Below are positions 27,501 to 39,500 of a stretch of DNA of 64,000 nt, one piece after another. Within the stretch, counting starts at the first letter, position 1, and each line of letters begins with the position of its first letter. Position numbers and translations under genes: made by a program. Under the pieces are notes generated by a model. That model saw nothing but the letters and a program-made list of their open reading frames with translations. It made no database searches and was not told where the DNA came from. Origin of the DNA: Nocardia albiluteola (lineage in GTDB: Bacteria; Actinomycetota; Actinomycetes; Mycobacteriales; Mycobacteriaceae); NCBI RefSeq assembly GCF_018860155.1, contig NZ_JAHKNI010000024.1, positions 41,123 to 105,122 of the forward strand, given 5' to 3'.

Positions 27501-30500
27501 GTTCGTCGGGGCCAGTGGGACGCTGGGCCGCCTCCCACTCGGCCGCGCCGATGCCGCCGCCGATCACCTCCAACCCGAAGCGATCGTCGGCCAGCAGTGC
27601 CCGCAATCCGGCCTCCCGGCCGATCTGCGCCAGCTGGGTCTCCGGTTCGGAGTGCACGGCGGCCACGGCCTCGTCGTACGCGGCGAGATAGGCCGACCGC
27701 AGCAGCGGGGCGAACTCGGTGACGTCCGAGGCCGGCCGGGTCAGCGGCGTGATGTCGAGCCCCGCATCGCGCAGTTGCCGGAAGAACTCGGTCTCCGCGA
27801 CGAACGCGGCGGCCTCGACATTCCGGTGCGCCGCCATATGCCCGGCCTCGCCGAGTGCCCGGATCCGGGCGGGCTGCACCTCCAGGAATCCGGACTGGAC
27901 CGCCTCGGCATACGCCGCGGCCCGGGCCAGCGCCGCGGCCTGCCGTATGTGGTCGCGCCCGGCCGGATCGATGACGATGTCCATCGTGCGGCCGTCGAAC
28001 GAATCGGCCGACCCGACCCGGTCGCCGGGCGCGGCGAACCGGACCGATGCCTTGACGGTGTCCAGGACATCGAGCAGGTTACGGCCGATATCCGTGTGCG
28101 ACAACAGTTCCCAGACCTGCACCAGGTTCCGGTCCGGCGGATCGGCGATCCAGCGGTCGGGCTGGTCGTGCCTGCCGTACGCCGCCCGGCGCGCCTCCTG
28201 CACGATGCGGTTGCGTTCTGCCCGCGTGAGCGGGGCGGCCGGGACGCCGTCGGGCGCGGGGGTACCCGGTGGCGCGGCGGCGGCATCGGTTCCCGTGCGC
28301 GTCGACAGATCGCCGGACAGGCCGGAACCGGGGTCCGATCCGGCCTCGCGCAGCAGCAGGTCGTAGAGCACCCGGGCGGGCTCGACGGCCTGGTCCCCGT
28401 TGAGCACCACATCCAGGAACGCATCGGCCAGCGCCTCCGCCGGCCGCAACGAACCATGTTCGAAGGCATAGGCACTGAGCTGTCGCTCCCACGCCAGATA
28501 CCGGTCCGGATCGACGTAATCATGGGTCGCCGCGTAATGCTCCAGCAGCGCGGTCCGCGCCTTTGCCCGCGCCCGCATACCGCCCGCATAGTCCAGGGCG
28601 TGGGCCAGCTCGTGCACGATCCGCGCGAACACCGGACGGGCCGCCACACCGGCGGGCGCGAAACCGTCCCGCTCGGCGACCACCATCGCGTCCCGCAACT
28701 CCTCCGGATGCGCGGCGAAATACCGGTTCAGCGTGATGGATTCGGCGTAGTAGGCGCCGTCCCGGCTCTTGCGCCACATCGCCTGCGCGTGATGACCACC
28801 CTCGATCGGGCCGATCTCGATCCGCCGCACATCCAGCTGCGGATGCGCCGACCACATCGCGTCGATCGCACGCGCGTACTCCCGCAACGTATCCGGATCG
28901 ACCGCGGGGTCATCGAACCCACGCACCTCCAGCGCCGGACGCCCCTGCGCGGGGGTGCCCGGCGGATACCGGCGCGTCAGCTCGTCGACGATGCCCTGCC
29001 GATCCAGCCCCGACCACACATCGTCCACCGGCGCCACCGGCGCGGCCGGAATCGCGAGATCGCCGCCCAGCCCGCGCACGATCTCGTCCCAGGCCCGAGA
29101 CCCGGTGCGCGACAACCCATCCGGATCCGACGCCCGGTCCAGCACGGGCGCCGCCGCCCGATCGAGTCCACGCCCCGCGTTGCCCGGTAGCGGAGCCTTG
29201 CCGTCGCGCAGCAGCGCCTCGATCCTGCGCAGCAGGCGCTTGTCGTCCCGGTCCGCCATGCCCGCCAGATGGTGCGAGAGCACGTTGGTGTCGTCGCCGT
29301 GCTCGGCGGGCGCCGCCACCCGCCAGCCGAGACCGTCTCGCTCGAGATAGACATAGAACCCGTGGAGGTCGTGCAGGTCGGTCACCTGCACCCGGCGCTT
29401 GTCGAACCGCACCTCGTCGACGTCCCGGCGCCGCAGCTCCGGCAGCCGCACCCGGCGAGTCACCAGTTTCCAGGCCACCTGGGCCGGATGCGGCCGTTCG
29501 GGCGGCGAATCCGGCTCCGCCCGATGCTGACGATCCGACTCCACCAGGCGGTGACCGACCTCCAAGAAATCGTCGCTCAGCACGGTCACCTTCCGCGAAC
29601 GACCGTTCGACGGGTGCACCGTGGTCTTGCGGAACACACCGTCTGGCAGTTGCCGCAGCCATTCCTCATAGCCGAGCGTGGTCCGTCCCTCACTGCGATA
29701 GCGCAGATAGTGGTCCAACATCGCATCGGCCGCCGCATAGGAGTCCGGCCGCCGATACGGCCCCTCCGCATGCTCCGGGAGCATGGTGCGGACAGTAAGG
29801 TCTCCTGCCGCGTCACGCTCGACCACGCGATATTCCAAGGCGTGCGAGCGATCCCACAGCACGTTCGCCAAATCCGGCCGGTGCAGGGCCAATTCGTGCA
29901 GCGCGTCGATATGACCATCCGAAGTCGCCACCACCAGCAGCCGGGGCCGGCCGTCCTTACCCGCACCGGGCAGCACCGCCACGTGATCGGTCGGCCGCTC
30001 GCCACCGTTCGCGGCCTCGATCGCCGCGTCCAGTTCCCGATGCGCCAGCGCGATGATGTCCGGGCCACCGATGTCGGCCGCCGGGCCGGGCCGGGGCTCG
30101 TCCGTGATCGGAAGCGAAACGTCACTGTCCGAGGGGTGACTCCAGCGCCAGTCCGAGCCGTCGACGAATGCCCGGACCACGTCGGCCGCGACCTCGGCGC
30201 CCGCGATGCCGTGCTTATCGATGAAGCGGCGCAACGCTTCTCGTCCCGCCTCCCGGGCCACCTGCTCAGGCGGCGGCGCCTCCGCCGACCGCCGCGCGGC
30301 GCGGGCGGCCTTCCGGAACGCCCGGTCGTAGGCCTCGTCATAGGCCTGCTCGACCTTGCCGACCAGAACGCTGCGCCCGTTCCCGCGCATCTCGCGATAA
30401 CTCGCCACCTCCATGTCGTAGGCCTGGACGAGCCGCTCACGCAGCTGCGGGGTGTCGGCCGGCGGTCGCGCGTCGACCGGCTCGGTACCGGGGCCGACAC

Positions 30501-33500
30501 CGTGAGCGCGGTCCCACTCCGCGGCGTAGCGCTCCGCGTAGGTCGGTCCGTCGCCGAGCCGGAGGGTACTCAGGCCGGCTCGGACCGCACGCACCCCGGC
30601 GCGGTGCGCCGCGGCCCAGAACAGGCTGGAGTCCACGGTGTTCGCGTCGTACATGCTCCGCGCTCGCTTGGCGGCATCGACGTAGGCGTCGGCGTAGGAC
30701 CGCCGGAGCTCGTCGTCCCCGATATCCCCTCGGTCCCTGCCCAACGCCTCCTGACGCATGCTGATCACGATGTCCTCGAAGGCCAGCGCGTGCGCCTCGG
30801 CCTGCCGGTCCAGCATCGTGCGGACGTAGTCCAGGCGGGACATGGTCAGCCGCTCCGGCGGCTCGCCCCACGGTGGCCGCAGCTCGACCTGCACCGCGGC
30901 CCGGATCAGTGCCGCGACCTTTTCCTCGGGCGACTGCTCATCGTCGAGCACCAGGGTATTCGTGGCCGGGTCGTAGCCCGGGCCGCGCTCGCCGAGCTCG
31001 GCCCGAAGGCCGTAGCGCACCGCGACACCGTGGCGGGCCAGCACCCGGCCCGCCCAGTGGTTGGCCGGGTTCAGATCGGACGGGGTGCCGCTCAGAATCC
31101 TCGGCAACAGGGCCGGATCCCTCTCCAGCGCGGGCGAATCCGACCGCTCGGACGCGATCGGCAGTCGCTCCCGGCCCGGCCCGGCCGGGGCGGGCAGCAC
31201 CGTGCGGACATTCTCCGGCCCGGCCAGCTCGGCGGCGGCCTCCTCGATCCGGCCCAGCTCATCGAGCACCCGGGCATGCCGGTCGGCCAGCTCGATCAGC
31301 AGCCAGCGGTCCCGCTGCCCCTGACCCCAGGCCCGATCGGCGGCGCCGGAATACCGCGAGAGCTCGGGCAACGGCCGCATCCATTCGGTGCGCCGCACTA
31401 CGTCGGCCAGCCGCTCCGCCATGGTGCCCGGCATCTCGGCGTCGCGGATGTCGAGGGTCACGCGCAGCCGGGCATAGACCCGGTCCAGGGCGGCCTCCAG
31501 CAGGTGGAGCTGGCGAATGGCGGCGGCGTGCTCGCGCACCGATTGCACCAGCGCGCGGGCGATTTCGGGGGTGGGCGGGAGGTATTCCTCGGCGGTGCGC
31601 GCGCGCTGGGCGGCCTGCCACTCCCGCTCGGCCTCCGCGTCGAACCGGTCGCCGACGTGCACCGCGAACAGCGGATGATCGTGCAGCGCCGCGACACCGG
31701 CGGCGCGGCCGTGTTCGCGCGCCTGTTCCAGCGGCAGGCCGGACTCCCGCGCCGCCGCGACCGCGGCATCGAACGCGTCGAGGTAGACGCCGCGCAGTTC
31801 GGCCGCCACCTCCAGCTCGGCGGATCCGCGCCGGGGTATGTCGTAACCGGCTCGATGCAGTTCCCGATACAACTCGGCCTCGCGGCCGAAGGCGCTGGCC
31901 TCGACGCGGCGATGGGCCTCGACGTGCGTGGCCCGATCGAGTGCGCGGACACGGGCCGGTAGCACCTCGACCGCGCCGGCGGCCACCGCCTCTGCTCGGG
32001 CCGCGGCCCGCACCACGGCGGCCGCCTGAGCGAGCTGGTCGCGCCCGCTGCTGTCGATGTCGATGACCATCGTGCGGCCGTCGAACAGGTCGCCCTCGCC
32101 GCCGTGGTCTCCGATGCGCACCGCGGCACCCACCGCGCGCAGGGCGGCCGCCGCCGCCCGCCCGGTCTCGGTGTGCGCCAACACCTCCCACACCTCTGCC
32201 GGCGCGGGATCGGCGCCGCGGGTCAGCCAGCCGTCCGGTTGATCGGCGAGGTCGTAGAGGAGCCGCCGCAGCTCCTCCTGCGCCTGCCGGATCGCGGCCG
32301 CATCGGGCCGCGAACCTCGGCCGTCCCAGCCCGGCGGCACGGCGGCGGCATCGACGCCGCGCTCGCCCTCCGGCGACTCGCCGCCGGCCTCCGATGTCAC
32401 CCCCTGACTCGGATCCTGTTGCAGCCCAACGCTATCGGGCTGCGAGCCCGCGGCGGTCTCGCCGCCGGTGGGATCCAGCCCGAGCGCGCGAGCCTCGGCC
32501 AGCAGGCGATCCTGGGCCGACAGGGCGCGCCAATAGTCTCCGGCGATCTTGGTGATCGCGTTCTTGACCGGACCGTACCCCTCGAGCTGGGTGCGCAGCA
32601 CCGAATGCTCCTCGGCATCGCCCTGCTCGCGGGCGGCACGGGTCTCCGCACGCAGCCGGTCCCACTCGGTGCCCGCGGCCCGGACGACGGCGCGGGCCGC
32701 ATCGTTGCCCGACAGCGACGGATCCAGAGCGAACGCCCGCCGGGCAAGATTCAGTTGATCGTGTGCGGCCTGCTGCGCGGCCCGGGCCCGCCGCAGCTGC
32801 CGGGTGTACTCCGAAAGCGGTTGGGCCGCAGTGGCGGTGGCATGATCCGGATGTCCGGACGCGGTCAGTGGCACGACGGTGCCACGCATCCGGACCTGCC
32901 CGTCCTCCTCGGCTACCGCGTCGATGCGCACGCCCAGGCCGCGTCCCAGCACCAGGCGCGGCGATTCGAGGCGGCCGGCCGGCGCGAAGTCCGTGCCCCC
33001 GACGAACAGCGCCGGGGTGCCCTCGGGCACCGTGAGCTCCAGGTGATAATCGGCCTCCGGGCCGCCGGACGTCCTGCCCAGGAATCCCTGCAGGTAGCCC
33101 GGCACCTCGTACACCGATCCGGCGATGGCGTCGCCGAACAGGCCGTACTCGCCGTCGAAGCTGAACAACACCGCGTCCGGCAGCGCCGCCCGCCCCAGTA
33201 CCTCGTCGAGCACCGGGGCCACGTCCGCGGACAGGCCGGACCCACGACCCGACAGGAATTCGGCGAGCACGCCGCGCTCGGATTCGGACAGCCGGTCCAG
33301 CACGGGACCCCACACCTGGTGGCTGTAGTACAGCCGCTCGCGCACCGGGCCGATGGACTCGGGTCCGTGCGGGGTGCTCGAGAGGGGTGCGTTCGGGGTG
33401 GGAGCGCTCGAATGCGGTGCGCCACGTGCGCCGGGCGGACCGCCGGTCTGCGACGGCGCACCACCCACACCGCTCCCGTCCTGCCCGCTACCGGCGTCCG

Positions 33501-36500
33501 GCCCGGATGTGGGCGGCGGGGTGGTACCCACCGCACCGGTCGCGGTCAGGCCCAGGGCCTTCAGCTCCGCACGGAGGCGATCCTCGGCGCCCGCCGCCTT
33601 CCAGTACTCCTCGGTGGCCTCTGCGACGTTCTGCCGCAGTTCGCGGAACTCGGCTACCCGGGCACGCAGCGCTGCCCCGCCGTCGGCGGGCGGGTTACCG
33701 GCCTCGACGTCGGCACGGAACTGTGCGATGTCCGCCTTCAAGGGCGCTTCCCGCTCGGCGAGCGCCCGCAACGCGGCGCGCGCCAAGTCGTTGCCGCGCA
33801 TCGCATTCGGATCGGCGCCGGACGGCATCGCCAGACTCGCCGACCGCACCAGCCCGCGCAGCGTGTCCAGCGCGGCCTGCCGGCCGGCCTGCTCCCGTGC
33901 GATCTGCCGCTCGTATTCGGACGCCGAATGCGCCGGTGTCACACCATGTTCCGGCACGGAGTCCGGCACGACCGTCGCCATCACCCGGGTGTAGCCGTCG
34001 GCCTGCGACACCGAGTCGATCCGGATGTGCGCCCCGCGGCCCAGCAACAGCTGCGGCGACTTCAGCCGCCCGTCGGCGGCGAACTCGGCGCCGCCGACGA
34101 ACAATGCCGGGGTCCCTTCGGGCACGGTCAGTTCGACGCGGTAGCCCTCGTCACGGGCCGGCGGCATCTCGCCCAGATAGGTCCGCAGATAGCCCGGCAC
34201 CTCGTGCACCGCGCCGACCGTGCCGCCGTCCGGGCCGAACAGGCCGTGATGGCCGTCGAACACCGCCAGCACCTTGCCGGGCAACGGCGCCCGTCGCAGG
34301 ACCCGGTCCAACGTCCCGGCCACGTGTGCCGACAATCCGGAGTCGTTGTCCACCAGGTAGTTCCGCAGCACCTCCCGCTCGGGAACGGACAGCTTGGACA
34401 GCACACCGTCCCAGACCCGGTGCAGGTACCGCAGCTTCCCCGCCGCGTGGCCGAACACCTCCACGTCCCTGCGCATCGTCACCGCGCCCGGCGGCGGCGC
34501 GGGCTGCGCCGACAGCTCCGCGTCGCGGGCCCGCGCCTGTTCCAGCGCATCGGTGAGCGCGGTAACCCGGCCCTGGGCGGCGTGGAACCGCTCGGCGGCC
34601 TGTTCCAGCTCATCGACGTGCACCAGCCGATCTCGCAGCTCCCGGGCCGCGGTCAGCCGGTTGCGCAGATCGCGGAACCACTCCTGCCGCACCGCTTCCT
34701 CGGCGAGCCTCGCGTCGCGGACCGCGGCGGCCTGGGCCCCGACCGCCGTGGCGCGGGCCTCGATCGCCGCTGCCGCCACCGCCCGCTGCGCCGTCGCCCG
34801 CGCCAATCGTGCTGCGAGCCAGTTCAACTCGGACCGTCGCGCGGCCGGGGCGTGCACCGCTCCCGCCGCGCGCACCGCCTCCTCGACTTCCCGTATCCGC
34901 GCCCCCGCCGTGTCGACCCCGTCGAGCGCGGCGTGATGCCGCTCCAGCAGCTGCTCCAACCGGTTCACGTTGTCGATCAGGTGGGCCTGCTCGGGCGCAC
35001 CCAGCACGCGCTGACGCTGCGCGCGCAGCCAATCCTCGCGCGCCGCAGCGTCTCCTAGCCCGTCAGCCAGCACCTCGGGCGCCGGGATGCGGGCCGCGCC
35101 GGCCGCCGCGAGCAACTCGGCACGGGCGGCGTCGCGGAGGGCGGCGGCCTCGCGCTGCCGCTCGGCCAGCCCGGCCAGCTCGTCGTGGCGGGCCGCCGCC
35201 TCCGTCGCCGTCCCGACCCTGCGCAGCGCGGTCCGGGCGCGGCCCACCCGCCGGTCGAGCGCCGTAACCCGTTCGTGCGCCGCGTGATACCTCCGGGTGG
35301 CCGTCTCGAGGTCGCCGACCCGGCCCGCCCGGTCGCGGGTCTCCCGCGCGGCCATCAGCCGCGCACGCAGCTCGCGGAAGTGATCCTCGAGCGCCGAATC
35401 CTGCCGCATGTGATCGGCGAGCAGCACACCGGGCGGTACGCCGAGTTCCCCGGCCAGCGCCTCCACCTCCGCGCGCGCCCGGTCGCGATCTCCGGCCGCG
35501 TACTGCCAGTCTCGCAGTGCCGCTTCGGCATTCGCCCGGGCCACCAGCGCCGCCGCGACCGACTCGGGCAGCGCCGCGGCCCGGTACAGCAGGTCGCCCC
35601 GCAGGCGCGCGGTGACCTCGGGCGCGTTCGCGGAGGCCGCCGACTCCGGCGGTTCACCGAGCTGCCGGGCCCAGAACCCGCGCTCGGCATTGGTGGTGGC
35701 CGCGGCGAAGCGCTCGACCTGACCGGCCCGGATCGCCAGCGCGAGCGCCGCATTGGGGGTCGTCCCGGACAACGTGTCGGCCAGCGCCTCGTCGGCCAGC
35801 CGCAGCACCGCCTGCACCGGATCCTCGGGCAGCCACGGATGCCGCTCCCGCATGCCGGTCGCCGCCAGGATCGAATCGGCGCGGCGCTGCTGGGGCGATT
35901 GCCAGCCGGGGTCCGCGGCGATCGGCCGCACCGCATACTTGATCTTGGACATCGGAATCAGCTTGTCGCCCTCGTGTTCCGGGGCGTCGGGCGGCAGCAG
36001 GTCCGGATGCACGAACTCACCGTTGCGGACCACCAGGTGCCCGCTGAGCGGCGCCCGGTTGTTGTCCCAGTCGAAGCCCAGGCGGGCGGCGTGCTCGTCG
36101 GCGTCGTGCCAGGTGGAGTTCGCGTGGGTGTCGAGGTAATGCGCCTCGGCCCAGGCGTCCTCGAGCAGCAGCAGATCCGCGTCGCGCGGGGTGGTGCGGC
36201 CGTCGCCGTCGCCGCGGCCCGTCAGCCGCAGCAGCGCGTCGGCCAGCTGGGGTATGCGGTCGTAGGTCCTGCGGACGAACCGGCCGTCCGGGTCCGCCGC
36301 GTCGCGTACCAGCATCTGGTCGCGAACCAGATGGTCGGTGATGCGTTCGATGCGGGCCTCGAGCTCGTCGGCCGACAGCCGGGTGCCGTCGGCCCCGCGG
36401 GCGAAGCTCAGCCCGTCCGCGAAGGCGTATCCCGCATCCCCTTGTGCCAGTAGCGGATCGCGCGGCCCGACCAGGATGTCGGCGATCTGGCGCACGTGGG

Positions 36501-39500
36501 TCTTCTGCTCGTCGGCGGCGAGCCCGCCGATCACGTGCGTACCCCAGGCCTGCGCCGCATCGAAGAGCGCGATGGCGCGGTCCCACTTCGGCGACGTCAC
36601 CTCGTCGCGGTCGCGCGGCGGGGCATGCTCGGTCGCGTTCCAGCTGCGATGCGCCGGTTGCACATTCTTGTCGGGCTTGGGATGGAAGCCCTTGTAGCCG
36701 CGGACGGTGCGCACGATCGGAATCTTGCGCAACACCGGGTGTTTCGGGTCGAACGGGCCCTTCGGCGCCCAGCGGGTGTGCGCCAGCACCCATTCGCCGA
36801 CGCCCGGATGATCGCGGAACCATCGCAGCACCCTCGGGTGGGTCTTCGTGGCCGAATAGATCTGCACCCACCGTTTGCCGATGGTATAGAACGCGCCGTC
36901 GTAGGGCAGGGAATGATGGGCTTCTTCATCCCAGCCCGGCGGCGGCGCCAGCTCGCCCATGCCCTGGTGCGCCCACTCCTCGGCGCGGCCCTGCTCGGTC
37001 ATGCTGAGGATCTCGCCGTAGCTCATCTCCGGCCAGTGCCCGGTGAGCCACCACATGAGGAACGGTTCGACCTCGTTCTGGAACGGCTCGGCGGCCCCGG
37101 TGCCGCTGAATCCGTCCGGCATCTTCTCCTCGTACTGACGGGCGCGCTTACCGGAGTTGTCGTCGCCGCCGAACGGCGCCCAGCCCTTCGGCGACAGCCG
37201 ATAGTCGCCGACCTGCGGCTGCCACGGCTTCTTGCCGGCGGCGATGTCCTGGAGGTCCTTCTTCGTGAACTGCGGCTGGTACGCGGTGTAACCGCGCGCC
37301 TCGCCCTCGCGGACGTTGTGCCAGTTGCCCTCGGCGTCGCGCCAGCGCACCAGCGTCTCACCGGGCTGCGCTCCCCGCGTGAACCGGGCGATCTCCGCGG
37401 CATACCGGCCGTCGTTCGCACCGGTCAGCCAGCCGCCGACGGTCTTGCCGACCGACCGCGCCGGGCCGTCGGTCAGCTTGCTGTCGTCGGGTTGCCTCGG
37501 GCGGGCCGGGCTGCGGAGCGGCAGGGCCGTCATCTCGCGGGCCAGGTCGCCGAGCCGGACCACGCCGCTCACCCGCAGCGGGCCGTCGGCGCCGGCCCGC
37601 GGGCCGATGACCTCGCGCCGCACCTGCGGCGAATCGAGCTGCCGCACAACGACATTGCCGTTCTCGTCGCCCGTCACCGACACGTAGTCGACCACCACGC
37701 CGGGCCGCGCCAGCAGGCGGGCCAGTTCGTGCCTGCCGGCCAGCACCGCCGCCAACGCCCGATCGTGTTCGGCCGCGGCCGGCCGGCCGTGCTCGGGGCG
37801 GCCCGCGACGACGATGATGCGCGGTTGGCGGCCCCCGTCGCCGTTGGCGTCCGGCACGCGGCCGCCGTCCACCCAGACGTTGTCGCTCATCCGGCGCAGC
37901 GGTGACGGTTCGTCCGGCCCGGCGCCCGTCGCCGCCCGCCACCGCGCCTGTGCGGCATCACGGTGCGCGCCGGCCACGGCCACACGCCGATCGTTGATGC
38001 GGTCGATCTCGTGATCGGCGCGGGCCACCGCCTCGGTGGCGTCGGCGAGCTCGCGCAACTGCTCGGGCGCGTGCCGGGCGGGATCCGCGGGGAGGCGCTC
38101 GCGCAGCTCGAACATCCTCCGGCGCAACGGTTTCGACCGCTCAACGGCGGCCTGGCGCTGATCGGCGAGGCGGCCCAGCTTCTTGTGCGCCTCATCCGAC
38201 TGCGATGCGTCGTACCTGGCGCCGCGCTTCTCCAGCTCGTGAATGCGATGGTCGATCTGCTGGATCCGGTCGCCGAGGGCGTAGTACTCCTCCGCGGCCT
38301 CGGACATCTTGTCGATCGAATCCTGCCGCTGGGCGAGCTCCTCCTCGCCGAGGCTCTCCTGTTCCGACACCGCCGGCGCGTCCAGGCCGGCGGCGAGCTC
38401 CCGATAGCCCTCCAGACCGCCGGTCAACTGCCGGACGGTCTCCGACCAGGCGTCCCGCTCCAGCACCTTGCCGGCACGGTTCTCCAGCTTGGCTCGCCAG
38501 TACTCCTGATCCATTGCCAGGCGCTGCTTTTCACGCGCCAGTCGATCGAGTTCGGCCTGGGCCGATTCGGGCGCCTTCCCCTTCGGCCGGGCCGCGGGCG
38601 CCTGGGATGCCGGATCCGGCTGGGCCGCAGCGGCTTCGGCCGCCACGGCGGCAGCGGCCTCCTGATCCTCGGCGGCCGTCGGGGCGCGCAGCTCGGTGAG
38701 CAACACGCGACCCTTGTCGTCGACGCGCACCCGCTGGTACACGAAGCGGCCATCGGCGCCGAGAAGCGCCGAGCGAGTTTCGGCGCCGAGGATGCGGTCC
38801 GGATCGGCGCCGGGCGCGACCAGCACCAGCCGGCGCGGTTCTTCCCCGGATTCGGGCACCAGACGCGCGAGTTCCGGCTCCGGGTGTGCCGGATCGATCG
38901 GGCGGCCGTGCAGGCCCCGCGGCCGGCCGCCCTGTCCGGCGAGCACATCACGCGCCGCCAGCACCGCCGCATCCGCCGCCAAGCGGTCGCGGGCCGCCAC
39001 GAACCTGTGGTCGTAGGCCGCCAGCAACTCGAGCACGGTCCTGCCGATCCGGTTGACGCGCTGCGCCTCCTCTTCGATCGCGCGCCGGCGCGCGTAGAAA
39101 CCGTCGCGCTCGTCGACGGGAAGTTCGGCCCGGTTCCACAGTTCGTTGGCCCGGGCGGTGTGCTGGTCCATCAACGCCCGGACCGCCCGCGCCAGCGCCC
39201 GCGGCTCCGGATGGGGGTCCTCGGCGCCGATCTTGCGCGCGGTTTCGACGATCTTGTCGTAGATCTTGTCGCCCGCGGAGTCGAGCTGCTTGATCCGGTA
39301 TGCCAACTCGCTCAGCTGTTTACGCACGGCACGGTCGGACGGGCGGTATTCGCGCTCGCCGCCGGTCGGTACCCAGTCGCCGGGACGGCGAGCGGGCGGC
39401 GGCGCGGGCGGCTGGACGGGTGCGTCGTCGGGGTGGTGCTCGCCGACCCAGATCCGGCCGTGGTCATCGAGCTGGACCCGGTAGTAGACCGAGTCGTAAC

